A stretch of DNA of 64,000 nt from contig JAHBUC010000002.1 in NCBI GenBank assembly GCA_019638275.1, positions 620,001-684,000 on the forward strand, read 5' to 3'. Of this stretch, positions 44,607-53,999 are shown one piece after another. The number at the start of each line of letters is the position of its first letter. Position 1 is the first letter of the stretch. Source of the DNA: Cyclobacteriaceae bacterium. Lineage in GTDB: Bacteria; Bacteroidota; Bacteroidia; Cytophagales; Cyclobacteriaceae. The translations under genes were made by a program, and so were the position numbers. Below the pieces are notes generated by a model. The model worked only from the letters and a program-made list of their open reading frames with translations, was not told where the DNA came from and made no database searches.

Positions 44607-47456
44607 ATGGCCAGGGCTGCAGCGCAAAAAAACATTCAGGATTCAACCGGGTACGACTTCATCGAAATTATCGGTGCGCGTGAGCACAACCTGAAAAATG
44701 TTACCCTTTCATTTCCCCGCAACAAACTGGTTGTGATTACCGGCATCAGCGGAAGCGGAAAATCATCATTGGCTTTTGATACGATTTATGCGGAAGGACA
44801 GCGCAGGTATATGGAAAGCTTTTCGGCCTATGCGCGTAGCTTTCTCGGCAATTTGGAAAGACCCGATGTGGATAAGATTAACGGACTGAGCCCCGTAATT
44901 TCCATAGAGCAAAAAACCACTTCGCGTAACCCGCGGTCGACAGTAGGAACTGTTACGGAGATATACGACTTCATGCGTCTGTTGTTCGCCCGTGCGGGTG
45001 AGGCCTACTCGTATTTAAGTGGTGAGAAAATGATCCGCCAATCGGAAGATCAGATTCTGGATACGATTCTGCAAAAATTTAAAGCAAACAAGCTGATCCT
45101 TTTGGCACCGGTAGTGAAAGGCCGTAAGGGGCATTACCGCGAACTGTTTCAACAAATTCGCAAGCAAGGTTTTACCAAGGTGCGTGTGGATGGTGAGGTG
45201 CTTGACATCACCGCGAAGATGCAGGTAGATCGCTACAAAATTCACGACATCGAAATTGTGATTGATCGAATTGTGGCGGATGAAAAAGATCGCGTGCGCA
45301 TCGGGCAATCCATTAACCGATCGCTGAAGGAGGGAAAGGGGGTAATGATGGTACTTGATGAAAATCAAAAAGTGCATCACTTCTCCAAATTCTTAATGGA
45401 TCCGGTTAGCGGTCTTTCGTATGATGAACCAGCCCCCAACACATTTTCATTTAACTCACCTTATGGTGCATGCCCGGTGTGCAACGGGTTGGGACAGGTA
45501 GAGGAAATCACAGAAGAATCCGTAATCCCCGATAAAAAGTTAAGCATCAGCCGCGGTGGAATTTTACCGTTAGGCGAGTACCGCGACATCTGGATATTTA
45601 AAAAAGTGGAAGCCATACTGAAGCGGTATAAGCTTACGTTGAGTACGCCCATAAAAGATATTCCAAAAGACGTGTTGCAGGTGTTGTTGTATGGCGATGA
45701 TGTTCCCGTAGCTGTGGCATCTGTCAAATACCCGGGAACAGAGTGGAACACGCGCTTTGAAGGCATTGTAAATTTTCTGCAAAAGCAACGCGATGAAGGT
45801 TCGGAAGCGATTAGACGTTGGGTAGAAGATTTTACGGTAGTAAAGACCTGTGCTGAATGTAATGGCACGCGATTAAAGAAAGAATCGCTTCATTTTAAAA
45901 TAGCGGATAAAAATATTGCCGAGCTGGCTGAGCTGGATATCGACCATTTGAACAAGTGGTTTACCGGACTGGAAAAGCGGCTGAATGAAAAGCAGCAGAT
46001 CATTGCCACAGAAGTATTAAAAGAAATACGCAAGCGCATTGGTTTTTTATTGGATGTTGGCCTGGATTACCTGCACTTAAACAGACCGCTTCGAACACTC
46101 AGTGGAGGTGAAGCGCAACGCATCCGGTTAGCCACACAAATCGGAACGCAGTTGGTGGGCGTGTTGTACATTTTGGATGAACCGAGCATTGGCCTTCATG
46201 CCCGCGACAATGTGAAACTGATAAAGGCACTAAAAGATCTGCGTGACTTGGGCAATTCGGTAATTGTGGTGGAGCATGATAAAGACATGATGCTCGAATC
46301 GGATTACATTATTGATATCGGGCCGGGAGCCGGACGTCATGGTGGTCAGGTGGTGGCGCAAGGCGATCCGTCATCCTTCCTGAAGTCGAAGAGCACAACG
46401 GCACAGTACTTACAAGGCAAACTGGCTATTCCCTATAATGCTGAACGAAGAAACGGCATTGGTGAATCGTTACGGTTAACGGGTGCGAGCGGCAATAACC
46501 TGAAAATGGTGGATCTGGAAATTCCTCTCGGTGCATTCACTTGCATTACAGGTGTTTCAGGCAGCGGAAAGTCGACCTTGATTCACGATACGCTTTACCC
46601 GATTCTGAATCAGTATTTCTTTAATTCGAGAAGAGAACCTTTGGCATACAAAAAAATTGAAGGACTCGAACAAATTGATAAAGTGATAGAAGTCGACCAA
46701 TCGCCCATTGGAAGAACGCCACGATCAAACCCGGCCACCTATACGGGTGTGTTCACGGATATTCGCGATTTGTTTGCCCAACTACCGGAAGCAAAAATTC
46801 GTGGGTATAAGCCTGGACGATTTTCATTTAATGTAAAAGGAGGAAGATGCGAAACCTGTGAAGGTGCCGGCTTACGCCTGATTGAAATGGAATTTTTACC
46901 CGATGTGTACGTGCATTGCGAAACCTGTAAGGGTAAACGCTACAACCGCGAAACGTTGGAAGTTCGCTTTAAAGGAAAGTCCATTTCGGATGTACTGGAC
47001 ATGACGGTTGAGGAGGCTGTTACGTTTTTCGAAAACCAACCCAAGATTTTAAGAAAGATCAAAACCCTGCATGACGTTGGGCTGGGTTATATTTCGTTGG
47101 GGCAACATGCCACCACATTATCCGGTGGTGAAGCCCAACGGGTGAAGCTGGCCACTGAACTTTCAAAGCGCGATACCGGAAAAACATTTTACATTCTGGA
47201 TGAGCCAACCACCGGCTTACACTTTCAGGATATTGCACACTTGCTGGACGTACTGCAAAAGCTGGTAGACAAGGGTAATACCGTTCTGGTGATCGAGCAC
47301 AACCTGGATATCATCAAAGCAGCTGACTACATTGTTGATCTTGGCCCGGAGGGAGGCGACCAGGGCGGTAGGGTTGTAGCGAAGGGAACCCCTGAAGCGG
47401 TATCAAAAAACCCGGCCAGCTTTACCGGTAAATTTTTAAAGTCGGAATTAAATTAA
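44607..47456 (+). CDS. uvrA: UvrA, excinuclease ABC subunit A
   Basis: 949 residues, the typical length. Damage-recognition ATPase of nucleotide excision repair, acting with UvrB and with UvrC (also in this window). Two ABC modules: Walker A GISGSGKSSLAFDTIYAEG and GVSGSGKSTLIHDTL, signature LSGGEAQRIRLA and LSGGEAQRVKLA, and Walker B DEPSIGLH and DEPTTGLH; the zinc motifs CPVCNGLG, CAECNGTRL and CETCEGAG-CETCKGKR are present. It is first in a possible transcript with a small membrane gene 23 nt on. Confidence 0.97.
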   Translation: MARAAAQKNIQDSTGYDFIEIIGAREHNLKNVTLSFPRNKLVVITGISGSGKSSLAFDTIYAEGQRRYMESFSAYARSFLGNLERPDVDKINGLSPVISIEQKTTSRNPRSTVGTVTEIYDFMRLLFARAGEAYSYLSGEKMIRQSEDQILDTILQKFKANKLILLAPVVKGRKGHYRELFQQIRKQGFTKVRVDGEVLDITAKMQVDRYKIHDIEIVIDRIVADEKDRVRIGQSINRSLKEGKGVMMVLDENQKVHHFSKFLMDPVSGLSYDEPAPNTFSFNSPYGACPVCNGLGQVEEITEESVIPDKKLSISRGGILPLGEYRDIWIFKKVEAILKRYKLTLSTPIKDIPKDVLQVLLYGDDVPVAVASVKYPGTEWNTRFEGIVNFLQKQRDEGSEAIRRWVEDFTVVKTCAECNGTRLKKESLHFKIADKNIAELAELDIDHLNKWFTGLEKRLNEKQQIIATEVLKEIRKRIGFLLDVGLDYLHLNRPLRTLSGGEAQRIRLATQIGTQLVGVLYILDEPSIGLHARDNVKLIKALKDLRDLGNSVIVVEHDKDMMLESDYIIDIGPGAGRHGGQVVAQGDPSSFLKSKSTTAQYLQGKLAIPYNAERRNGIGESLRLTGASGNNLKMVDLEIPLGAFTCITGVSGSGKSTLIHDTLYPILNQYFFNSRREPLAYKKIEGLEQIDKVIEVDQSPIGRTPRSNPATYTGVFTDIRDLFAQLPEAKIRGYKPGRFSFNVKGGRCETCEGAGLRLIEMEFLPDVYVHCETCKGKRYNRETLEVRFKGKSISDVLDMTVEEAVTFFENQPKILRKIKTLHDVGLGYISLGQHATTLSGGEAQRVKLATELSKRDTGKTFYILDEPTTGLHFQDIAHLLDVLQKLVDKGNTVLVIEHNLDIIKAADYIVDLGPEGGDQGGRVVAKGTPEAVSKNPASFTGKFLKSELN

Positions 47457-47479
47457 CTTTACGCACGTTACTGCTGCAC

Positions 47480-47728
47480 ATGAACGCTCAAACACGACAA
47501 TATTTATTCGGATCAATTTTTCTGGCTGTTGGCGGGTATCAGTTTTACCTGAACGACATGTTGGAGTTTTCACTTTACCTCTGTGCCGGATCAGCTTTTA
47601 TTGTAAATGCATTGGTCAACGAGCCTCGGCTGTTTGCATATAAAAAGGCATTGGTTATGATAACCTGGACGCTGATTATCACCTCCGGAATCTTATTTTT
47701 CTATTTATTACGGTATAAATTTTTCTAA
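47480..47728 (+). CDS. Small membrane protein, unknown
   Basis: 82 residues with two or three hydrophobic helices (about 8-25, 30-48, 58-78). No recognised family. It lies 23 nt after uvrA, so cotranscription is likely. Confidence 0.55.
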   Translation: MNAQTRQYLFGSIFLAVGGYQFYLNDMLEFSLYLCAGSAFIVNALVNEPRLFAYKKALVMITWTLIITSGILFFYLLRYKFF

Positions 47729-47797
47729 CCTTCCATTAATATAAAAAACCTGTCAAGGGTACAGCGCAGGCTTTACTTTTGACTTATGCTAACCGCC

Positions 47798-48847
47798 ATG
47801 GTCGATAATAAAAAACGACTTTATTGGATTCTGCAACTAAGCGTGTGGGGCGCGTATGCAGGCATTCAGATTGTGTTTAGCATACTGGCTTCTGGCCAGG
47901 CCATCAGCTTTAAGCGCACGGCTTTTTTTATTTCTGAAGCGGCACTTTTTTTTCTGGCCACGCACCTGTTCCGTCTGTATGTAAAACGGAGAAACTGGCT
48001 TCGTCTGCGCGTTCCAAAGTTAATTCCACGGGTGTTGCTGGCTTCCGGATTGATGGGGGTGATGGTATACGTTTTACGTATTCCGATTAGTTTGATAACC
48101 GGAAGAGCCACCGTAATTGAAACGGCATTTTCACCCGATCAGATTGCCGGACTCTCCGCTATCTATATGTTGTTCTTTTTTTTGTGGTCAACGTTTTACT
48201 TCACGTATCATTTTATTGAGCAATATAACAAGTCATTGAAGTATGAAGCGTACATGACTTCCATCGAGTTGAACAACCTGAAGTCGCAGCTAAATCCGCA
48301 TTTTATTTTTAATGCGTTGAATAGCATACGCGCCTTGGTGGATGAGAACCCGCAGAAATCAAAGCAAGCCATCAACCAGCTTTCCAATATCTTACGCAAC
48401 TCACTAACCTTTGAAAAAAAGGGACTCACCAAGTTTGAAGATGAACTCAAAATTGTGAAAGATTACCTGAGCCTGGAGAGCGTGCGGTTTGAGGAAAGGT
48501 TGAAAACGGATTTTAACATTCACCCGCAATCAGCCAATTTCCGGGTACCACCACTAATGATTCAAACACTGGTAGAGAACGGAGTGAAGCATGGTATTTC
48601 TAAGCTTACTGCCGGTGGGGTAATTCATGTAAAGACCACGGTGGAGAATAATCGGTTGAAAATTCAAATCCGTAACAGCGGTCAGCTTCTAAATGGAGTT
48701 CGGAAAAACAAGGGAATTGGCATTGCCAACACCATACAGCGCCTGAAACTTTTATATGGTGATCAGGCTTCCTTTCGAATGGTCAATGAAAATAATAATT
48801 TTGTGCTCACCGAGATAGTTATTCCGCAAACCTTAGTAACTACGTAG
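47798..48847 (+). CDS. LytS/YehU-type sensor histidine kinase
   Basis: About 349 residues. Four N-terminal transmembrane helices (about residues 5-145), then the His_kinase domain with phospho-acceptor His168 in QLNPHFIFNALNSIR and an HATPase_c domain (TLVENGVKHG; KGIGIANTIQRLKLLYG). Pairs with the LytTR regulator starting 50 nt downstream. A TACTTTTG -7-like box at 47774-47781 falls just before the first ATG (47786), so I favour ATG 47798 as the start; the first would give four extra residues. Ligand unknown. Confidence 0.9.
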   Translation: MVDNKKRLYWILQLSVWGAYAGIQIVFSILASGQAISFKRTAFFISEAALFFLATHLFRLYVKRRNWLRLRVPKLIPRVLLASGLMGVMVYVLRIPISLITGRATVIETAFSPDQIAGLSAIYMLFFFLWSTFYFTYHFIEQYNKSLKYEAYMTSIELNNLKSQLNPHFIFNALNSIRALVDENPQKSKQAINQLSNILRNSLTFEKKGLTKFEDELKIVKDYLSLESVRFEERLKTDFNIHPQSANFRVPPLMIQTLVENGVKHGISKLTAGGVIHVKTTVENNRLKIQIRNSGQLLNGVRKNKGIGIANTIQRLKLLYGDQASFRMVNENNNFVLTEIVIPQTLVTT

Positions 48848-48896
48848 CCGTAAACAGATCATTAATATAAGACCCGCGTAACGTTAACATAAACCT

Positions 48897-49622
48897 ATGA
48901 AAGCCCTGATTGTGGACGATGAGCGCCTGGCGCGAAAGGAATTGATGAAGCTACTGGAGGATCATCCTTCCATTGAAGTAGTAGGCGAAGCGGCCAACGC
49001 GGATGAAGCCATTGCCATGGTAAATGAACTCAATCCGGATTTGTTGTTTCTGGATATTCAGATGCCCGGAAAGACGGGGTTTCAGTTGTTGGAAGAGTTG
49101 GATGCAGTTCCGTTGGTTGTATTCACCACAGCATATGATGAATTTGCCTTGAAGGCCTTTGAAGTAAGTGCGCTTGATTATTTATTAAAGCCCATACAGG
49201 CCGAGCGACTTTCTGAAACCGTTTCCAAAATTGTGGAGCGTGAACGAAATAAGGTTAATGTGGCCCGTGGGGAAGGGGATAAGAAGTTAGGCTTGAACGA
49301 CCAGGTGTTTGTAAAAGATGGAGAACGGTGCTGGTTTGTAAGCCTGTCGAACATACGTCTGTTCGAATCCGATGGTAATTATATAAAGGTGTATTTCGAT
49401 ACCAACCGTCCGATGATTCATAAATCATTAAATGCATTGGACGAAAAACTGGATGAACGCGCGTTCTTCCGCGCAAGCCGCAAGCACATCATTAACTTAA
49501 GTTGGGTGGAAGCTATTGAGCCCTGGTTCAATGGCGGGTTGATGGTGAAATTGAAAGGCGGAGATAAAGTTGAGGTGAGCCGTAGGCAGGCAGCAAAGTT
49601 TAAGGATATGATGAGTTTGTAA
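48897..49622 (+). CDS. LytTR-family response regulator
   Basis: 241 residues. Receiver domain (acid pair in IVDDERLARKE, phospho-acceptor Asp53 in FLDIQMPGKTG, Lys in YLLKPI) and a LytTR DNA-binding domain (about 140-240; DQVFVKDGERCWFVSLSNI, FESDGNYIKVYF, RASRKHIINLSWV). Partner of the LytS-type kinase upstream. Ends convergent with the next minus-strand gene with no spacer. Confidence 0.94.
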   Translation: MKALIVDDERLARKELMKLLEDHPSIEVVGEAANADEAIAMVNELNPDLLFLDIQMPGKTGFQLLEELDAVPLVVFTTAYDEFALKAFEVSALDYLLKPIQAERLSETVSKIVERERNKVNVARGEGDKKLGLNDQVFVKDGERCWFVSLSNIRLFESDGNYIKVYFDTNRPMIHKSLNALDEKLDERAFFRASRKHIINLSWVEAIEPWFNGGLMVKLKGGDKVEVSRRQAAKFKDMMSL

Positions 49623-49991
49623 TTATCGCAGCACCAATTCAATCAACTCCTTCTGCACATTCCAGTCTTTAGCAAGCTTAAGCATGGCGGTGGCTTCCAT
49701 TTCGGTAACATACCCTTTCAGGTTGTTGGCCTGCCACACCATGTTGATTAATTCTATGCGTTTGTCTTTTGGGTAATCGGCAATGATGTCGTTCAAAAAA
49801 TCGCGGGCACGTTCAAAGGAGGTAAGATAGTCCTGGGCGATAAACTCCTGTGCCCATTTATATTCCTCGAGCGCATCCAGTTCGTGTGCAGTTTTGTCGA
49901 GATCTTGCTTTTCTTCTTCATCCAGTCCGTGATAATGGAATATCACCGACTTCAGCAACATATACACACGTTTTTCTTCGGGGGTCTTCAT
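49623..49991 (-). CDS. Small TerB-like helical protein
   Basis: 122 residues, all helical: EEEKQDLDKTAHELDALEEY, DYPKDKRIELINMVWQANNL, KGYVTEMEATAMLKLAKDW. The last part resembles the second half of a TerB-like metal-associated fold. Similar proteins are seen in Bacteroidota; function unknown. Ordered between the LytTR regulator (convergent) and a cyclase. Confidence 0.65.
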   Translation of the reverse strand: MKTPEEKRVYMLLKSVIFHYHGLDEEEKQDLDKTAHELDALEEYKWAQEFIAQDYLTSFERARDFLNDIIADYPKDKRIELINMVWQANNLKGYVTEMEATAMLKLAKDWNVQKELIELVLR

Positions 49992-50014
49992 GTACGACAG
50001 AACTGGCAGGAAAA

Positions 50015-50770
50015 TTACAAAACTTCTTTCAGCTTGTATAACACGGGTTTTGAAGGGCTGGCATCCAACTCCAAACTTGTAATCTGAAGGTTGAGCAGGT
50101 ATAGCCCATCGGCTATGGCATTGTCAATATAGGCAAGTTCGGTAATGGTGCATCCGGTTCGTATGGAATGAGGGAATTTCCAGAACGCTTTATGTGCCGC
50201 CAGCCTGCCTCCGTCCACTTCTTTGTCAACACTTGGTAAATCAAGAACCAGGTGCTGAATGCCCCTGTCAGCAACAAATGCAGCCGCATCCTCAGCGAGG
50301 TATGGAGGGTTTGTTCCGGAATATTGACGCAAACGTTTATCAGTAGAATTGGGCAGGGTTCGAATGATCAGCGCCTGAACTTCATGCGAAATCTTTTCTG
50401 CTATCATCTCGCGGGTAATGATAAAATCGCCCGTTGAAATTTTTACAGGCTCAACTGAAATGAGTTCGGCCACGTGATGATATTGATTGAGGGCCTGTGT
50501 TACAGAGATGCCATCGGGTGAGATGTGACCATAGCATTCGGTATGTGTTCCATTGCCATGCGGGGTTATCGTTATTTTTTGATGGTTAACAGGACCACCG
50601 CGTGCCACGCTACCAATAAAATTTCCCGACTCAATGGTTTCGAACCTCACCGGATCGGCCCAATAGCAATTGGGATTGTTTTTGCCTTCGCGTAGGGGCA
50701 GTGAAATATCAAGGGGTTCGCCCAGGTTGGCTGAATATTTTTTTTGATGCGTATGAATATCAATGATCAT
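50015..50770 (-). CDS. Cyclase-family (kynurenine formamidase-like) metal hydrolase
   Basis: 251 residues of the cyclase/KynB family. The metal-site motif, usually HxGTHxDxPxH, reads HGNGTHTECYGH; DISLPL at the start and TEL near the C-terminus are typical. Family members hydrolyse N-formylkynurenine or related amides, but no kynurenine pathway genes adjoin. It overlaps hemW by 4 nt, so the two are likely translationally coupled. Confidence 0.82.
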   Translation of the reverse strand: MIIDIHTHQKKYSANLGEPLDISLPLREGKNNPNCYWADPVRFETIESGNFIGSVARGGPVNHQKITITPHGNGTHTECYGHISPDGISVTQALNQYHHVAELISVEPVKISTGDFIITREMIAEKISHEVQALIIRTLPNSTDKRLRQYSGTNPPYLAEDAAAFVADRGIQHLVLDLPSVDKEVDGGRLAAHKAFWKFPHSIRTGCTITELAYIDNAIADGLYLLNLQITSLELDASPSKPVLYKLKEVL

Positions 50771-51900
50771 GAAGGCACGGTAAACAAATCAGAAGCAATT
50801 TTATCTGCAAGTAGCTTTCCTTTCGGGGTAAGCGTAAGAAGCTCCTGCTTTATAGTTATCAGCTTTTGATCAATCAATTGCTGAATATACACACGATTTT
50901 CATTCACCAGATCGTAGTTGTGGTTTTGTTTCAGCGTAAGCAGATTGGTGCCCCATTGCGTACGCAAGGTGGTTAGTATATACTCGTTGATTTTATTTTC
51001 CGCAGTAAGCGTTTCTATTTCAGAAGGAATAACTCCTTGCGTAATAGCCTTCAGGTAATGGTGGTTGTTACGAACATTGTACTGTCGGGTAAGCTGGTTG
51101 AACGAATGTGCGCTTGGCCCTACACCCAGGTAGTTCTCCTGCTTCCAGTAGCTGCTGTTATGTTGTGCGTAATATCCGGGTAATGCAAAGTTTGAAATTT
51201 CGTAGTGTTCATATCCGGCTACCTGTAATTGCTCCATTAGTAGTTCGAGCTGATGGGCCGCCACTTCATCAGCAGGAGGTTTAAGCTTGCCTGCAACCGA
51301 CCATTTACCAAATACAGTCTGCGGTTCAATGGTCAGGGAGTAGCAACTGATGTGTTCGGGTTTCAGGCGTAGCGCTTGTTCTATGTCTTGATTCCAGCGT
51401 GTGTTGTCTTGATTGGGAATACTGTAGATCAGGTCTATGCTGATGTTTGAAAAACCGGCACCTCGGGCCTGCTCAAAAGTTTCAATAGCAGTCGACCGAT
51501 TATGCGCGCGGTTCATGAAACGAAGCAGGTCATCATGAAAGGTTTGAATGCCAATACTCAGCCGGTTAATGCCCGCATCGTGTATGGCCTTCAGGTAGTC
51601 TTTGTTTAGATCATCAGGATTTGCTTCCAGGGTGATTTCAGCCGATGGTTTTATTGGGTGAATGGATTGAATGTTTTGGAGAATAGCACTTAATTCATGG
51701 GCAGGAAGCAAGGAAGGTGTTCCCCCTCCAAAATAAATTGTGTCTACAAGCGCTCCATTCAGGTAGTCTTTCTGCATTTCGATCTCCTTGCAAATAGCCT
51801 CAACCATTGCTTTCCGCAACTCATGGTTAGTTGAAAAATGAAAGTCGCAGTAATAACACGCTTGCTTGCAAAAAGGAATATGAATGTATAGGCCCGGCAT
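50767..51900 (-). CDS. hemW: HemW-like radical SAM protein
   Basis: About 377 residues. Radical SAM Cys motif Cys11, Cys15, Cys18 in IPFCKQACYYCDFH, the HemW-type GGTPSLL, EANPDDL, and SCYSLTIEPQT segments, and a C-terminal HemN_C-like region (RVYIQQLIDQKLI). HemW is a haem chaperone rather than a coproporphyrinogen oxidase; HemN is longer and has a fourth Cys after the third. Start at ATG 51900; the TTG at 51912 is less likely. Hem-related hemD is nearby on the other strand. Confidence 0.9.
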   Translation of the reverse strand: MPGLYIHIPFCKQACYYCDFHFSTNHELRKAMVEAICKEIEMQKDYLNGALVDTIYFGGGTPSLLPAHELSAILQNIQSIHPIKPSAEITLEANPDDLNKDYLKAIHDAGINRLSIGIQTFHDDLLRFMNRAHNRSTAIETFEQARGAGFSNISIDLIYSIPNQDNTRWNQDIEQALRLKPEHISCYSLTIEPQTVFGKWSVAGKLKPPADEVAAHQLELLMEQLQVAGYEHYEISNFALPGYYAQHNSSYWKQENYLGVGPSAHSFNQLTRQYNVRNNHHYLKAITQGVIPSEIETLTAENKINEYILTTLRTQWGTNLLTLKQNHNYDLVNENRVYIQQLIDQKLITIKQELLTLTPKGKLLADKIASDLFTVPS

Positions 51901-51984
51901 AATCAGATGCAAAGCTAACGTTTAACCGCATGCGTTTTGATTCCGTTTCGCAATACGACCCGATTCTGATATTTTTACCGATTC

Positions 51985-53088
51985 ATGAGGCAATTTCTTT
52001 TTTCGATCACAATTCTCTGTTTAGCCCAGACACTTCAGGCACAAGAGTGGTTTGTAAAAAAAGATCTTCAGCCGGAGTGGCAGGTGTATGTGGGCAATTC
52101 ATATCAACCCTTTGATTCTGCGGCACGCAAAGTCAACAACACCATTTACCTGAAGCTTGACTTACAGGTTTACCGGGGCGATTGGCTTGAGATCCATGGC
52201 ATTGATCCGTTTAGCCTGTTTCAACAAGGGAAACTGGTAGCCGATAACAAAAAGGAAATCATTATTTCAGTTGATAGCCTGCACAAATTCACCAGGGAGC
52301 CGGTTTGGTTCGCCATTTATACTGAAGAGCCGATTTCAACACGGACACTGACAACAAGAATAGTCACACCGGTGGATCAAAAATTGAATGAGTATGTCGG
52401 GCCTCTACCCAGGGTGAAGCAGTTTTTCAGAAATTTTATTTTAGTAGCGGGCCTGGTGTTAACTGTATTTTTTGTTCTGATTCTAAGGCTTAACCCTAAA
52501 GTAACATTCTATTATTTTTCGGCCCCACGTCTTTTAGCCTTACGCGAAAGTGATGATGGGCAATCGTTGCGTGTTACCAGCAGTGCTAATATTTTGTTTT
52601 ATCTGTTTGCCTCGTTGCTGCTTAGTTTGGGATTGATGGCCATGGCCTTGGAAACCGCATCGTCATTTAAACTCCTGCAATTTCTTCAAGAGCAAAGTTT
52701 TGTTGCCTTGCTTTTACGATGGCTCTACACCAGCTTCTTTATACTGATGGCACTCTTTATTAAAGCCATTGTTGTAGGATTTGTGGCTACGCTGTTCGGC
52801 ATTCGCGATCAGGCCGGCTTTCATTTTTTAGCATTTATAAGATTTACGCTTCTGATCGGTTTCCTTCTTGTATTTTTTACGGCCGGAAATTTTTTGATTC
52901 GAGGGGGAAGTGATGGGTGGACTTCCTTTTTTTATGGATCGTTGCTGTGGTTTTTATTGGGTTGGAGTATACTGATTTTTTTGAAATTGCTGAGGCGGGT
53001 AAACTTCTCGGTGTTTCATTTATTTTCATACCTTTGTGCCACAGAACTAATACCCTTTCTGGTAATTATTAAAGTGCTTTACGAGTAG
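51985..53088 (+). CDS. DUF4271 family membrane protein
   Basis: 367 residues. Signal peptide (1-19, TLQAQ), an N-terminal soluble domain (about 25-145), then about seven hydrophobic helices (from residue ~155: NFILVAGLVLTVFFVLIL). DUF4271 membrane proteins sit next to hemD in many Bacteroidota; function unknown. Stop codon abuts the alternative GTG start of hemD. Confidence 0.85.
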   Translation: MRQFLFSITILCLAQTLQAQEWFVKKDLQPEWQVYVGNSYQPFDSAARKVNNTIYLKLDLQVYRGDWLEIHGIDPFSLFQQGKLVADNKKEIIISVDSLHKFTREPVWFAIYTEEPISTRTLTTRIVTPVDQKLNEYVGPLPRVKQFFRNFILVAGLVLTVFFVLILRLNPKVTFYYFSAPRLLALRESDDGQSLRVTSSANILFYLFASLLLSLGLMAMALETASSFKLLQFLQEQSFVALLLRWLYTSFFILMALFIKAIVVGFVATLFGIRDQAGFHFLAFIRFTLLIGFLLVFFTAGNFLIRGGSDGWTSFFYGSLLWFLLGWSILIFLKLLRRVNFSVFHLFSYLCATELIPFLVIIKVLYE

Positions 53089-53109
53089 GTGAATCCAGTA
53101 CAAGTTGAT

Positions 53110-53886
53110 ATGAGTGAAAAAGTGAACGACCGGATGCGTAAAGTAAAAAGCATTCTGGTGACGCAAGAGGCACCCACCGATGTTAACTCTCCGTATCTTA
53201 AGTTGGCCGAGAAGTATAACCTTAAAATTGACTTTCGTCCCTTTATTCAGGTTGATCCTGTGCCGGCCAAAGAGTTTCGCAAACAAAAAATTGACATCCT
53301 CGACCACACGGCAATCATTTTTACAAGCCGTAATGCAGTGGATCACTTCTTTCAGATTTGCGCGGAACTCAAAGTTGAGATGCCGGCAGATATGAAGTAC
53401 TTCTGTATCTCGGAGCAAACCTCCAATTACCTGCAGAAGTATATTGTAATTCGAAAGCGGAAAATTTTTACAGGGCTGAAAACCACCCAGGATTTACTGG
53501 AGATACTGAAAAAGCATAAAAACGAAAGATACTTGTTTCCATGCTCTGACATCCGCAAAAGCGATATTCCGGATTTCCTGAGCGAGAATGGGTTCAATTA
53601 TACAGAGGCTATTATCTACAACACCGTAGCGAGCGACCTTTCGGATCTGAAAGAAGTGTATTACGATATTCTGGCCTTCTTCAGTCCTTCGGGTATAAAT
53701 TCACTGTTTGTGAACTTCCCCGACTTTATTCAAAATAACACCCGAATTGCAGCGTTTGGTCCTACTACGGCCAAGGCAGTTCGTGATGCCGGGCTGATTT
53801 TGGATATTGAGGCTCCGCTACCCAATGCACCCTCCATGACAGGGGCCATTGAACTCTATATAAAGAAGGCGAACGGGGTTAAATAA
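53110..53886 (+). CDS. hemD: Uroporphyrinogen-III synthase
   Basis: About 258 residues. It closes the linear tetrapyrrole hydroxymethylbilane to uroporphyrinogen III. The family is poorly conserved; visible marks are the bilobal pattern with IIFTSRNAVDHFFQI, YLFPCSDIRKSDIPDFL, AFFSPSGINSLFVNF and IAAFGPTTAKAVRDAGL. ATG 53110 (MSEKVNDRM) is preferred; GTG 53089 right after the DUF4271 stop is the alternative. Upstream DUF4271 arrangement supports the call. Confidence 0.88.
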   Translation: MSEKVNDRMRKVKSILVTQEAPTDVNSPYLKLAEKYNLKIDFRPFIQVDPVPAKEFRKQKIDILDHTAIIFTSRNAVDHFFQICAELKVEMPADMKYFCISEQTSNYLQKYIVIRKRKIFTGLKTTQDLLEILKKHKNERYLFPCSDIRKSDIPDFLSENGFNYTEAIIYNTVASDLSDLKEVYYDILAFFSPSGINSLFVNFPDFIQNNTRIAAFGPTTAKAVRDAGLILDIEAPLPNAPSMTGAIELYIKKANGVK

Positions 53887-53999
53887 CTTGTTCATTCATT
53901 GGAATTTACATTTCGGTGATTTTTATTACACTTTAATTACATGTACGTTGACAGTATCGTAAAAAAGCATTTACTTTAACCTTGCATGTTTATTCTTTG